A stretch of 64,000 nucleotides of DNA from Gentiana macrophylla (taxonomy: Eukaryota > Streptophyta > Magnoliopsida > Gentianales > Gentianaceae): the NCBI GenBank assembly GCA_026214975.1, contig CM047817.1:56168246-56232245 (forward strand). Direction: 5' to 3'. The notes below the pieces were generated by a model. The model worked only from the letters and a program-made list of their open reading frames with translations, ran no database searches and was not told the origin of the DNA. Numbering within the stretch: the first letter of the stretch is position 1; each line of letters starts with the position of its first letter. Below, one piece after another: positions 11,686 through 22,719 of this stretch. The position numbers and the translations under genes were made by a program.

Positions 11686-11712
11686 TCACAAATCCGGGAA
11701 ATTCTAGTAGTG
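11686..11712 (-). repeat. CACTA right terminal inverted repeat
   Basis: Perfect 27-base reverse complement of 7191-7217, ending in TAGTG and followed by the TCC target duplication at 11713-11715. Confidence 0.95.
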
Positions 11713-11946
11713 TCCCATGTCGGGAGGACGAATAGGTCTATGCCCCTCGAGAAAATCTTGATTTAGATATGGGGTGTAGGGGTCCTGGTTCAATTGATTA
11801 AGCTGGTTTTGTCTAAATTGTTGAAGTTGTTGATTTATGCCAGCTTGTTGATTCTGTTGTTGCTGCAGGGCTTGCATCTGCTGAAGGATTAAATTTAACT
11901 GAGCTTGGGGATCAGGATTTGGAATTGGTGGATCTTGATCCGCCAT
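11713..11946 (-). pseudogene. Athila-1 gag, N-terminal part
   Basis: The open stretch starts MADQDPPIPNPDPQ, is followed by a glutamine-rich block (LQQMQALQQQQNQQ), and reaches RPIRPPDM at the CACTA boundary. Start, proline-rich opening and Q-rich coil are as in Athila Gag proteins. The CACTA adds a premature stop three codons after the junction. Across the insertion the reading continues at 7187 in the gag core. Confidence 0.8.
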
Positions 11947-12688
11947 TATGTCCGAATCAGGGAAAAGCCTCCTTCTAAAAATAGATCGTTCGCTCGGGAT
12001 CGAAGATTAGAAGTCCTTCTTACTTCGCTTGCATAAACCAGAGAAGCGATCAGAAAAAAATCAACCTTAGGGTTGATGAGAACGAGTTTAGAGAAGATTG
12101 GAGGATTTAGAAGTGTAGAAAGATAGAAGCAGCGAGAAAAGAAAAGTGGAATTTTGTGGGATCGAATCGGCGTTCGCAAAGGTAATGTGGACGCTAGTTC
12201 GAGAGGATTCGTGAAGTGAACGCTGTTTCAGAGCAATCGAATCATGCTCGTAAGACAGATGAAGCGCAGGCGGGCGCTCAAGATGGGTGAACGCTGCTCG
12301 TAAGGCTTTTTATTATTATTATTATTTTTTATTTATTTGTTATTTTCTTATTTTCGAATTTAGAAAAGGATCTAGAAACAGAAACAAGAAAAGAAACCTA
12401 CCTACGAAAAGTTGAAAAACAAGAAAAACACTAAGACGGTAAAAAAAAAACGTGTTGAAATCTTCTAGGGCCAAAATGGAGGGGAAAACAGTGGATTTTG
12501 ACTCGAAACGCACTGAACAGCCTATGTCTGTTCACCATGTCGTCGGCGCCGAACGAGCTTTCGAATTGGGGTCCTACGCTCCAAACGGACACTCGAGCCG
12601 AAAGTTATGGTCAAAATACTACCGCGCCCTAACGACCCCTTTTGACACGTAAAATTGTCCTAAATAGAATCCGACAACCGCTACCGAC
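11947..12688 (-). other. Athila-1 5' leader between PBS and gag
   Basis: Non-coding leader of about 740 bp. It contains T-rich and A-rich runs and GGGCGCTC/ACGCTGCTCG words that also occur in the LTR. The open frames seen here do not resemble proteins. Confidence 0.65.
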
Positions 12689-12706
12689 TCCCGGCAACAA
12701 ATACCA
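12689..12706 (-). other. Degenerate PBS for tRNA-Asp (Athila-1)
   Basis: Five bases inside the LTR end the minus strand reads TGGTATTTGTTGCCGGGA. The Athila PBS complementary to tRNA-Asp(GUC) is TGGCGCCGTTGCCGGGGA; the 3' half is nearly intact and the middle has mutated. This fixes the LTR boundary and the element orientation. Confidence 0.7.
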
Positions 12707-13768
12707 AAACTTGTTCGGTAAAAACGAAGTTTTACAATTTATTACCAAACACCCCAAGTATAAGGATCGTAGTATAGGATGTTAACGGGTCGTCCTAAGG
12801 GAGTGGAATGTTTATCGAATTCTAGTATAAATCTATATCGATTATGTCACAATTATCTATCTAAACTAAAGTTGAAACTAAACTAAAACCTAAACCTAAG
12901 AATTGAAACTAAAACATGAATAAAAACAAGCAGAAAATAAGAAAACAGAAAGACGGACGAGCGTTCACTTTGATGAACGAGTGTCTGGAAACTAAATCTA
13001 ATGGACGAGCGTCGCTATTGCGACTAACGTCCGATTACTAATCAAGCGTAAAAGTGCAGAAAACGGCAGGAAACTAGGGTTTATAAAACTAGAACTTAAA
13101 CTAAACTTAATCTAAACGATTACGAACGAATTGAGTAACAAATAAGTAAAGGAAAACAATGAGGCAAATCGAATCCACCCATCAACCAACAACCCCAACT
13201 AGATGGTGATCTAAAGATGTAGTTTTTAGTAGTGATCTATTCACGAATTCAATTAAATTTCTTCAACCAAATTCTAGAGTTTCGTTTATCTTTTCAAGTA
13301 AAACTAAACAAAGAATCAAGACATGATCACAAGATTATCTCTAATACTCTTACTCAATCAACTATGCATAATCTCTTATAACACAATTAATCGCATCACT
13401 TGAACAAAATAAAACTTAAACCAATATATTTTCATACATAGATCCAAGCATATAGATATAGATAAATCGTTTCATCGAATCGTTAATTCCAACAAAACAT
13501 GAACAATACAAAACAAAGATCCAAAGTGATGAAAAACTATAAATTAAACTCACTAACATAAAGCATCGAACTCTCTAGTTGGTTGTGTTGTTGATAAGCT
13601 TCCTCCGTCGACTCACTTTGCATGAGTTTCTAGCCAACAATCATGTTGAATATGATTGTTGGATTGGAGAAATTCATCTCTATGGGATTAAGGTTCCGCC
13701 GCAGCCTTTTTGGTGAAAGTGCGATCTCAATGTTATGTAAAAGTATCTCCTTAGGGTTGGGCCGCCAG

Positions 13769-13776
13769 ATTTATAG
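13769..13776 (-). promoter_or_regulatory. Probable TATA box of the Athila-1 LTR promoter
   Basis: CTATAAAT on the minus strand, in a moderately GC-rich setting downstream of the GACGC-repeat block. The start site is not determined. Confidence 0.5.
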
Positions 13777-13799
13777 AGCTCTAAGTCGGTTAGGGGTTT

Positions 13800-13975
13800 A
13801 AGTCGGCACCGACGCTGCTCACTTATATGGACGCCCGCTCAAGATGCCTTAGACGCTATCAAGACGCTCGTCCGTATTCCGCCCAAACTCTCTGCTCAAC
13901 TTTTCTTCCCCGGACGCCGTCCGACTACCGACGCCCGCTCACACCGGACGCGCATGGACGCTGCTCGTTGATTGA
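13800..13975 (-). repeat. GACGC...GCTC repeat block in the U3 part of the Athila-1 LTR
   Basis: Variants of GGACGC(C/T)(C/G)GCTC occur about eight times in 175 bp. Weaker copies appear at 12950-13030 and in the leader at 12190-12305. Their position just upstream of the TATA box fits an enhancer-like role, which is inference. Confidence 0.5.
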
Positions 13976-14305
13976 TGCGAAACGGATTTCTTGATATTTC
14001 CATCTTTATCTTGATTGACTTCTTTCCTTATCTCTTTTATTTTCCCATATCTTTGATTGATCCTCTCTCATCTCGAAATTAAGCCTCCTAAAAGATAAAT
14101 GAACATTGCAAAATGTAATGAAATCCAAATAATCATAATTAAATCAATTAAACACTTAAAATATCCAATTTTGCAAATAACCATATTAAAATGACATTCA
14201 CTTAATAATTACACTTAAATCCTTAATTCTTATATAAATTATGCAAATGTGGGGAAAATAATAATGAAATAAACCCTTAATAATCATATAAATATGGCCT
14301 TAACA

Positions 14306-14667
14306 GATGTACAACAGAGCTTGACACCCACCTCTTATTTATAATGGATGTGGAGCCTCTTAGCAGAGTGGAGGAGAAGAAAACCATTTTCCAATAAAAT
14401 AAGGAAAATATAATTGATTGATTTATCTTATTTATTACAATATCTCATACTAAATAAATCTAGGATATTGTCAATATCTTATATTGAATATTTCCAAGAT
14501 ATTGTCGATATCTAATATTGACTATATTTATTATATTACCATAAATCAATTTACATATGTGTATATATCACATATATATAACACATATAAATCTATTAAT
14601 ATATATCATATATAAAACCTATGGTGTGCATGCATGCAAATCCAATTTGCATTACACGCATGCATTC

Positions 14668-14718
<51 letters not shown>

Positions 14719-15987
14719 TTATTAATATCTAATATTAATAATAGGTAGTATTATTAATTAAATTGCACAATCCAAGTTTATCTTATACACATTAAATGTG
14801 GTGCCCCTTTGACCAACAAATTGGCTTCCGAATATTCTTTAATTAATATAATACTATTAATATCTTGTATTTAATTTATTCATAATAAATAAATAACACC
14901 ATATTAATTTACCACTATAACCTTTATAGTCTCGAGATAAACTTTCCTTATTTGGTTATCATCTATAACCACATTTTAATCAAGCTAGATGTTCTTATGT
15001 GTGTGACCCGATAGGCTTCCGAATATGTTGGCCGTAGACACAAAGTGCAAATTACTTAAAATGCCCTCATGCCTAACGATCACGGGATAGCGTCTAGCAA
15101 CACACCGTGACCCCAATCATCGGAAGAGTCAAATGCAATGACTACTACCTTTCATGTGAAACAGCTTACCGTGTAACTTACAATCCTATCATTTGTAATA
15201 ATATCCATACGCTCGTTAGTCGAGTGTCAAAACATCAACGACCGTATCTTATAATCTGGATATCAAGCTCTCTCGAAGTAACTCGTTTACTCCCACTTTG
15301 AAAAGATTCACGAGAGTAAGACATTCCTTATAAGAAGGCCATTTCGGATATTCGATCCCAATCATAGGATACGCGATTCCCGGACGACCAATCATGTATA
15401 CTCCGCGATGCTTCAAAGATCATACCCAATCACTACCGCATGATCGCCCGTGGATGTGGAAACCTCAATAGTGTCAAAGCATGACAATCCACACCGTGAT
15501 GCCATGAAGACTCCGGTCTTAAGGATAATTACTCAACCGCCACATAGTGTGACACTTATCCGTGTAAGTGGGTAAGTCTAACATACGCATTCTCTAATAC
15601 ACGTCCACGTACAGTCCAAGTGTCTCTACACTTCGATAGACGAGATCTATCCCTGCCCTAAAGACAGAAGACATCTAATACGTACTAGTCTGTTTATACT
15701 ATCAATGTCCTGTTTAATAGTACATCAGCCTAGAGACATTTAAGTATCAAACTTATTAAAGTGATTAGAGATCTCATCAATCATAATTGCCTATCATGGT
15801 TTCTCTATCACAGTTTAATACTAAGGACGTCATCATATAACAATTCATAATTGGTTCTTTAAAAGAACATATATATGACAAATGTAAAAGCCATTTTATA
15901 TATGTATAAACATAAAGAAATAGTAGAAATGATCCGACCCGGTCGGATCCGGTCCAACCCGATTGGGTTTAGGACACTATTTCAACA
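14306..15987 (-). repeat. Element C 3' LTR, truncated at its end by Athila-1
   Basis: It starts on the minus strand with TGTTGAAATAGTGTCC at 15987. It is nearly identical to 21511-22719 over the shared part. The missing end (equivalent to 21182-21510) should lie beyond the Athila-1 3' LTR, left of this window. The LTR is very AT-rich and contains a long (AT)n tract. Confidence 0.85.
14671..14714. repeat. (AT)n microsatellite in LTR C
   Basis: About 22 uninterrupted AT units. The matching site in the other LTR copy (about 21875-21890) has only about 7-8, so the tract has changed since the two LTRs were identical. Confidence 0.9.
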
Positions 15988-16002
15988 ATCTCCCACTTGG
16001 CC
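15988..16002 (-). other. Polypurine tract of element C
   Basis: GGCCAAGTGGGAGAT on the minus strand directly precedes the LTR start TGTTGAAATAG. It primes plus-strand DNA synthesis in LTR elements. Confidence 0.75.
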
Positions 16003-19000
16003 TAAAACCAATCACTCGTACACACAAGACCAAGTTGAAACACAAGAATCTCATGTAATACTCGCAACTAACCCTAGCCATAAACGGATCGCTATCCATG
16101 GGGACTCAGACTATCTTCATATCATGTTCTAAATAACCAAGTCAAAGGAACCGCCTCAACACACACACGAATCTCTGATGAGACCCTGGTCCTTGCTTTA
16201 AGCAATGAATCCACTTACTATATCAGCTATATAGAAAAGGTGGAAGAACCGTACAAGGTTCAGGATGAACCTTCTAGATCCATGTACTACTCCCGCTGCG
16301 CCTCTAAGGCTCTACTGTGTTTTGGCCTAGTTGTAGAAATTACAGTGACCCATATGCTAGAACATTTCCAGCTCACTGTATCACTTAATCAAAGTGACTG
16401 CAAACCCAGACTGTAGCTCCCACTCGCCTTCGTAAGCCTCAGGATATACGTCTGCATATCTACGTTTATTTAATTCCAAGTTTCAATAAACAAGGAAACC
16501 ATCCTTAACTTGTTTAAGGATATTCTCGACATTCACTAGATTTACTTTCATACTTGCTCATGACTATTCATGGACTATGAACATCTGGCATTACCTATAA
16601 GATGGTTCATATCGCATTAGCGAAGGAAACCTTCCATAAGCATCATCTTTCACCTCATCTTTAAGACCAACGTCCTAACATAGATAGATCTTGAGAACAC
16701 AGGCTAGCAGCATCTCCTTTCGTGATCTATGCTAAACTCCTTTTAGCATCACATCTATATAGGTAAACTATAATCTAACAGCAGTTAAATCTATCACTAT
16801 AGATTCCTATTTCTAAAATAAGAACTGCTAATCCAAGTGCTTTCGTAAAGACCTTGTATTACCAAACATTAATTGACTGTGACATAGGGTGATAATTCTC
16901 GAGAGAGATATCCAATACCTTACTCAAAAATCGTAACACACTCCCACTATCCATCTTGCACATTGGGCATATCCTTCTTTTGACTAAATCAAACTCCTTT
17001 GATCATCAAATAAAGAAATTGTCTAGAGAAACTTGTTTGAGTCCATAAATGGATCTCGTGGGCTTACATATCATGTCATCGCCTATGAACATCAAGCTTT
17101 CTGCCCAATGTCTTCAACACTATCATATAGCCATGATACGAAGTTACAACAAGCATAGTCTGAATAGAAATGGCTCGGCCTTACAGGGACATTCCCTCCA
17201 GGTAAGACAGACAAGGTTCATAACCTGGTTGTCACTGATGGAATCTAATTCAGATATTATGGCTCCTGGCCATATCTCTCAATATTTCCTTTCAAACATT
17301 CTTTCATAAGTCGTGAGATATTCATTCTTCAAGATGAACATACCAAAGAGCCTTTTCAGCTTTAAGGTTATCCATAGACTTACAGAACTTTTGTGTGCAC
17401 TTAGCAATGTTCTACACCTCATCGCTATGCGGCGTCTGCTCATGTTCCAATGGTTGAATGTATCTTTGGGGTTCTCAAACTCTTTTGAGATCTCGATTCA
17501 CTCCCAACTGCTTTCTTTTGGATGAAACACTTCCTCTAGAAGACAAAGATGTCCTGAGACAAACACCTTTTGCTACGCGGATGAGTAAATAATATCCAAA
17601 GATACTTGCTAAGATATTCCACAAAGTTGCATATGCCGTACTAGGCTCAAGCCTTTCTGACTTTGCCTATGACAACTTCAAATCATCGGTTAAGATAGAT
17701 TTGACATTATCCTCTTCCATATCTAATATGGAATTTATTCAACCTTTATTCTTTGGAACTCGGTTAAATATAAGGGCACTATCCTCAAAACGGGTGAGGA
17801 TACTTCAGTAGGCTTGCGTCACACCTTTATCATATAAAGTGTTGCTTCCATTCTCGGGAACACAATCCAATTGCGTATCCCAAAGATGGTATCCTTCAAG
17901 GAGAATCTTATTCCTTTTCGCATTTACTTCAAACACCCTTCGTATTAATTACTTCAATCCAATTGAAGATTAACTCCTAAGTAGTTCATCAATCTCATAT
18001 TCGTGCTTGCTCGAACTTTTCGGGCTTTCCGAACTTTCGTACTTCAATAAGTACATTCAACTATTTCTAAAAATAGTCATAGAGATTAACAAACAATTAT
18101 TTGTGGCATTAATTGTTTTAAGCCAACAAACATCGGTATGTCTAGGCTTTAGACAATTTTTCTAGATTTTATAAACTTTTCATAAAAGGGTATTTTAGTC
18201 ATTTTAGATAAGATACGTATTACCCATGTGATTCATAATCATATGGTTCAACATCATCAGAATGATGATTAGTTACACGCTTTCCTTCCAGAGAGACTAT
18301 GTCTAGAACAACTACAAATATTAAGGATAACAGCCACACAAATATTTAGTTGAGATCACATCACATATATCAACTATATAGTGACATGAATCTAGTATGT
18401 TAGATTCAGTGACCTTCTAACTTTATCGGAATAACATTTATTCTTTACAATTGAATATGTCTACTAAATCCTAACAAATAACTGAAAGTATGTTCTTCAT
18501 AAGAACCGGAACATAATAACATTTATTTAGTTCTCTTATCAGTTTACTAGATCCAGAATATGGTAATTGTTACAACGCTTGCTTCACCTTCCATATCTAT
18601 ATTTAATCTTTCTAATTTAATCACACTTGCAAGATATCATATATCTAAGAGTTGACTTTGAACTTAGATAGATTTCTCTCAACTTACTTGCCTAGAATAG
18701 AAACTTCAATAAGTTCTCTATTTAAGCACATGCCCTAACTTTCCTTTTTAATCCTTTAAGCACTTGTAAATATTTCTTAGTGTAGTCTTCATAAGACTTA
18801 GGAAAGATCACAAGAGCTATGTCTTTGATTTCCTTTCATAAAGAAAATCTAAGGTTTATTAAATAGTTTATTTAACCTTTTGAATTGTATTCAAAACATT
18901 GACTATTTAATTAACCCTTTAAGCAATGATAGAATTAAGTTGATACTTAAATCTTACAATTTTGAAAACAACCTTTCCAAAATTAGATGTGGTCATTCTT

Positions 19001-20558
19001 ATCCAACGTTTGAATTAATTGTCATCGTATGACTGAATGATCATCTTGGATCGTATCCAATGCCATGAGCTTCCGCTTTTCAATAATAATTAAAGTCTTG
19101 GAGTACTCCATCAAATATGTAGTATCCTTGTCTCTAACTACTATAACGGGATCTCTCGTGTCATTGCTTATTTTAAAAGGATTAAAATTAATTAACCATA
19201 TTTGAGAACGTTTCTCAAAAGGTAACAGTCATAATTTGGTTTTACTAATCGAGAATAAAACAAAAATATAAAGTTTGCTAAAACTACAACATAAAAATGA
19301 AAATAAATGAGTGTTGTTGTTTATACACGCAAAATCAAAAATGGTCTATTGGTTTATGATTTTGCTCCCACTAGTCAACTACTTTCAATTGACTTTCAAG
19401 AATTATTAATTTCTTTAGTGAACAAGATCCCACTAAACTACCACGACCCCCGCTTGGTGGGTGGGCGAAAATAGTCTAATAGGTAGACAACAACACTTTG
19501 TCAATCGTATCTTATACGACTCTTGTTGTTTGACTAGTCAACTCTTTGACAATTTTCATCTTATGAAGTAGTCAAACCCTTGCCTCTAAAATCCAAACGA
19601 CCCCGCTTTGGCTGGTGGCGGAGAGAATTCTTAGTCAAGTCATAACCCCAATATTCGTGAGATCTCATACGATCATATCTCGATAATAACGATATACCCG
19701 AGGTAGGTCAACCCCCTGCTTTGGCTGATGAGTTGGATCCGAACAAGGGCTCTTCACCGTCATTATAATATGGGGAGGCAATTTCAACTTGATTCTTTTG
19801 AGGTGGAAGTATTTATGTAAATTAATTCACTTAATTAATTTTAATTATGGTCTCATGAAATATATCTATCTCTATAGACATACATCCTACACATTTATCT
19901 AGATCGTGCCTAGTTATGCATCTATCGTATCATATAAAATAAATACAATCACAAAATAAATAAATGCGTAAAGTAACCGGTATGATCATGGACCTTTCCT
20001 AGGTGCGGTTTCGAATACAAACTGACGAAACCGCGGGTCACAATCTAAGGGTAGCTGCAACCGCCAATAGGATCTTTAATGCTCCATTCTCCAATGGGAT
20101 CTTTATTTTCTTCTTTCATTGGTCTTCATCTTCTGCTCCATTCTTGTTACATTTAATTCTATCTAATAAAATAAATGCACCCGCCGCACACGGGGGAGCT
20201 AACGGGAATGGGATGAATGCAGAAAATAAACTAGGTCACGCTTCTTCATAACGGCCTAGGACAATTTTTAAACCAACAGAAAAATTAAATCATTCACATC
20301 TATCCTATCGGTCGAGTCCATGATCAATCGGGTCCATATAATCATATTATATCTACTATATCTAATCCATACAATAAAATCTTATGAAAAAGATAAAATT
20401 TAAATTTAACTACTTAATGTCTTAATTAATCAATTAACATTTAATCTATTAAATAATTTTATCCAATCAATTAACTAATTAACATTTAATTAATTAAATG
20501 ATTTTAATCGAAATAAAATTAACGATTAATTTTAAACCAATTTTAATTTTAATCTTAA
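16003..20558 (-). other. Element C internal region, non-coding
   Basis: 4.5 kb with no stretch resembling Gag, protease, integrase, RT or RNase H on either strand; the longest open frames (85-86 codons) have no protein-like features. A motif of the form ACGACCCCGCTTTGGCTGG recurs at about 19441, 19598 and 19707. An AT-rich block (20380-20560) repeats TTAACATTTAAT(T/C)(A/T)ATTAAAT. Confidence 0.6.
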
Positions 20559-21095
20559 TTAATTAGAACTATTCCAAAATAAATCAAAATGAAAATTATT
20601 TCTCTTTTGTTTCTTTCCTTTTGATTCGTAATAAAAAAAGGATGCATTTGGTTTCCTAAACCAAATTTGGCTTAGGCCTTCCCACTTTCCAAAATCAAAA
20701 TTTTGGAAGTGGCCTAGGCCTAGGCCTTTTTCCAAATCAAATATTTGGAAAGGGTCTAGGCCTATTGCAAACAATGTTTGGAAATGCCAGGTGGCATCCC
20801 AATGGCCCAAACTATTTGAACCATTGGTTAGCCACATGACACAACTAAACAAAGGGAAATTAACAATCACAACTATGAACCATATTGAATCACAAAATAC
20901 ACAAAACAAAAATTTGGAGATCCGCCGGCATTGACCGGTCAATCGATCGCCGGCGGCGAGTTGCCTATTTGCCGCCGCCGCCCGCCCGCCGCCGCCGCCG
21001 GTGGTGGTGCCGCCTCCAGTCGACAAGCACCACCCGATCTCGTTTTTTTTCTTTTTCTTTTCATGTATCACTTTTGCGAATAAAAAATCTTTCAT
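20559..21095 (-). CDS. 178-codon open frame at the 5' end of element C, unknown product
   Basis: I do not recognise this as a known protein. The start codon is the first ATG after the LTR boundary, about 86 bases inside it. The predicted product opens with a lysine run (residues 13-17), then a glycine/alanine-rich stretch (26-42) encoded by a GCC/GGC repeat, then a strongly hydrophobic segment at about 62-89 that could span a membrane, and ends polar and basic. The hydrophobic part and the inverted repeats at 20682-20712 may simply reflect composition, so a chance frame is quite possible. No second copy was available to test conservation. Confidence 0.2.
   Translation of the reverse strand: MKDFLFAKVIHEKKKKKNEIGWCLSTGGGTTTGGGGGRAAAANRQLAAGDRLTGQCRRISKFLFCVFCDSIWFIVVIVNFPLFSCVMWLTNGSNSLGHWDATWHFQTLFAIGLDPFQIFDLEKGLGLGHFQNFDFGKWEGLSQIWFRKPNASFFYYESKGKKQKRNNFHFDLFWNSSN
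20682..20712. repeat. Hairpin-forming inverted repeat in the element C leader
   Basis: CCACTTTCCAAAAT and ATTTTGGAAGTGG flank a short CAAA loop, with one bulged T. A second hairpin follows nearby (CCAAATCAAATATTTGG, about 20731-20747), and AGGCCT repeats lie between them. Confidence 0.6.
20930..21010. repeat. GC-rich palindrome and (GCC)n tract
   Basis: A 12-bp palindrome TTGACCGGTCAA (about 20934-20945) is flanked by GCCGGC, followed by a CCGCCG repeat. It is the only strongly GC-rich spot in element C and lies inside the 178-codon frame. Confidence 0.6.
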
Positions 21096-21181
21096 CTTTT
21101 AATCACGTGATTTAAACGATAAAATTAACTACGCGACAATAACATGCTTATTGCTTAAGCTCAAGCTCTCTCAAACCCATT

Positions 21182-22719
21182 TGTTAGGAAATCTACGCGA
21201 ACGCAGCGAATTCAAAATTTATTTCCTATCGAACCAAGATCGACTTCGTTTAAGCAATAAACAAACAAGTAGCCGACGGTGGTTACCTTGGTTGATCTAA
21301 AAGATCGACGCTTTGACCGCCTAAGAGAGTACTTCGCATAGAGCCGCCCAAGTGTTCGGCCTCTACCGCTAGTCCACACGAACACCACGGAATCCCATCA
21401 TGGATTGCTATTGGAAAACTCCGGTTGCTAGACCGGCCCTTATCCCCTCTCTCCAACTCTCTATAGGATGCTCTCTATTTTACACAAGAACTATAAGTTC
21501 TTGCAATTGTGATGTACAAAAGAGCTTGACACCCACCTCCTATTTATAATGGATGTGGAGCCTCTTAGCAGAGTGGAGGAGAAGAAAACCCTTTTCCAAT
21601 AAAATAAGGAAAATGTAATTGATTGATTTATCTTATTTATTACAATATCTCATACTAAATAAATCTAGGATATTGTCAATATCTTATATTGAATATTTCC
21701 AAGATATTGTCGATATCTAATATTGACTATATTTATTATATTACCATAAATCAATTTACATATGTGTATATATCACATATATATAACACATATAAATCTA
21801 TTAATATATATCATATATAAAACCTATGGTGTGCATGCATGCAAATCCAATTTGCATTACACGCATGCATTCACAATATATATATATATTATTTTATTTT
21901 ATTAATATCTAATATTAATAATAGGTAATATTATTAATTAAATTGCACAATCCAAGTGTATCTTATACACATTAAATGTGGTGCCCCTTTGACCAACAAA
22001 TTGGCTTCCGGAATATTCTTTAATTAATATAATACTATTAATATCTTGTATTTAATTTATTCATAATAAATAAATAACACCATATTAATTTACCACTATA
22101 ACCTTTATAGTCTCGAGATAAACTTTCCTTATTTGGTTATCATCTATAACCACATTTTAATCTGGCTAGATGTTCTTATGTGTGTGACCCGATAGGCTTC
22201 CGAATATGTTGGCCGTAGACACAAAGTGCAAATTACGAAAATGCCCTTCATGCCTAACGATCACGGGATAGCGTCTAGCAACACACCGTGACCCCAATCA
22301 TCGGAAGAGTCAAATGCAATGACTACTACCTTTCATGTGAAACAGCTTACGTGTAACTTACAATCCTATCGCTGTAATAATATCCATACGCTCGTTAGTC
22401 GAGTGTCAAAACATCAACGACCGTATCTTATAATCTGGATATCAAGCTCTCTCGAAGTAACTCGTTTACTCCCACTTTGCAAAGATTCACGAGAGTAAGA
22501 CATTCCTTATAAGAAGGCCATTTCAGATATTCGATCCCAATCATAGGATACGCGATTCCCGGACGACCAATCATGTATACTCCGCATGCTTCAGTATCAT
22601 ACCCAATCACTACCGCATGATCGCCCCGTGGATAGAGGAAACCTCAATAGTGTCAAAGCATGACAATCCACACCGTGATGCCATGAAGACTCCGGTCTTA
22701 AGGATAATTACACAACCGC
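21182..22719 (-). repeat. Element C 5' LTR, truncated by a family A LTR
   Basis: On the minus strand it ends GCGTAGATTTCCTAACA at 21182. It matches the left LTR until CTCAACCGC and is cut at 22719/22720, where TGTTAGGTGTGATGCCC of LTR A begins. Just inside the boundary the minus strand reads AATGGGTTTGAGAGAGC; this should contain the PBS, but I could not match it confidently to a tRNA. Confidence 0.85.

Larger units (their letters stand above)
7191..11712. mobile_element. CACTA (En/Spm-type) DNA transposon inserted in Athila-1 gag
   Basis: The termini are perfect 27-bp inverted repeats, 7191-7217 and 11686-11712, beginning CACTACTAGAATTTCCCGG. The flanks carry a 3-bp TCC duplication. The subterminal regions are packed with the short motif TTTGTGAC or its complement: about a dozen copies at 7210-7610 and about nine at 11140-11690. 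This is the usual arrangement of transposase-binding sites in this superfamily. At 4522 bp it is shorter than most autonomous members. Coding is limited to degenerate transposase-like remnants on the minus strand, so it is probably non-autonomous. It contains a MITE (7642-7817) and a GC-rich exon-like island (10195-10400). Confidence 0.93.
1..14305 (-). mobile_element. Athila-1: Ty3/gypsy LTR retrotransposon, Athila lineage, degenerate, 3' LTR outside the window
   Basis: Reading leftwards on the minus strand the order is 5' LTR, PBS, leader, gag, protease, RT, RNase H, integrase and 3' untranslated region, the standard Ty3/gypsy order. RT and integrase strings match plant Athila elements, for example EVFMDDFS and GQVEVSN. 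Coding is spread over several frames, so the element is probably inactive. The internal part is 4.5 kb longer than expected because a CACTA transposon sits in gag at 7191-11712. The 3' LTR should begin just left of base 1: in the related Athila-2 the distance from the mid-element G-tract to its LTR is about 1.1 kb, and the equivalent G-tract here is at 931-950. Confidence 0.9.
12712..14305 (-). repeat. Athila-1 5' LTR (1594 bp)
   Basis: In element orientation it starts TGTTAAGGCCATATT and ends TTTTTACCGAACA, so it has TG...CA ends. The PBS lies just inside one end. At the other, 14305/14306, the sequence switches abruptly to LTR C. A TATA box (CTATAAAT) lies at 13769-13776 on the minus strand, about 530 bp into the LTR. 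The partner 3' LTR is not in the window, so similarity between the two cannot be judged. The expected 5-bp target duplication would be GATGT (14306-14310). Confidence 0.85.
14306..22719 (-). mobile_element. Element C: non-coding LTR element (LARD-like), flanked by truncated LTRs
   Basis: Two copies of one LTR (14306-15987 and 21182-22719) are in the same orientation and flank 5.2 kb with no gag or pol. The PPT (AAGTGGGAGAT on the minus strand) lies next to the left LTR, so the element reads right to left. The LTR-PPT junction has the CTCCCACTTGG form seen in plant copia elements and in family A here, which suggests a copia relative. The left LTR lost about 329 bp where Athila-1 joins, and the right LTR lost about 447 bp where an LTR of family A joins. 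Confidence 0.8.

Noticed and set aside
12541..12560. GTCGGCGCCGAACG as the PBS of Athila-1
   Set aside because: It resembles the GGCGCC core, but it is about 150 bp from any LTR end; the degenerate site at 12689-12706 is in the correct position and keeps the TTGCCGGGA half.
14540..14720. AT-rich replication origin or scaffold attachment region
   Set aside because: It is a microsatellite expansion inside LTR C; the other LTR copy has the same flanks with a short tract.
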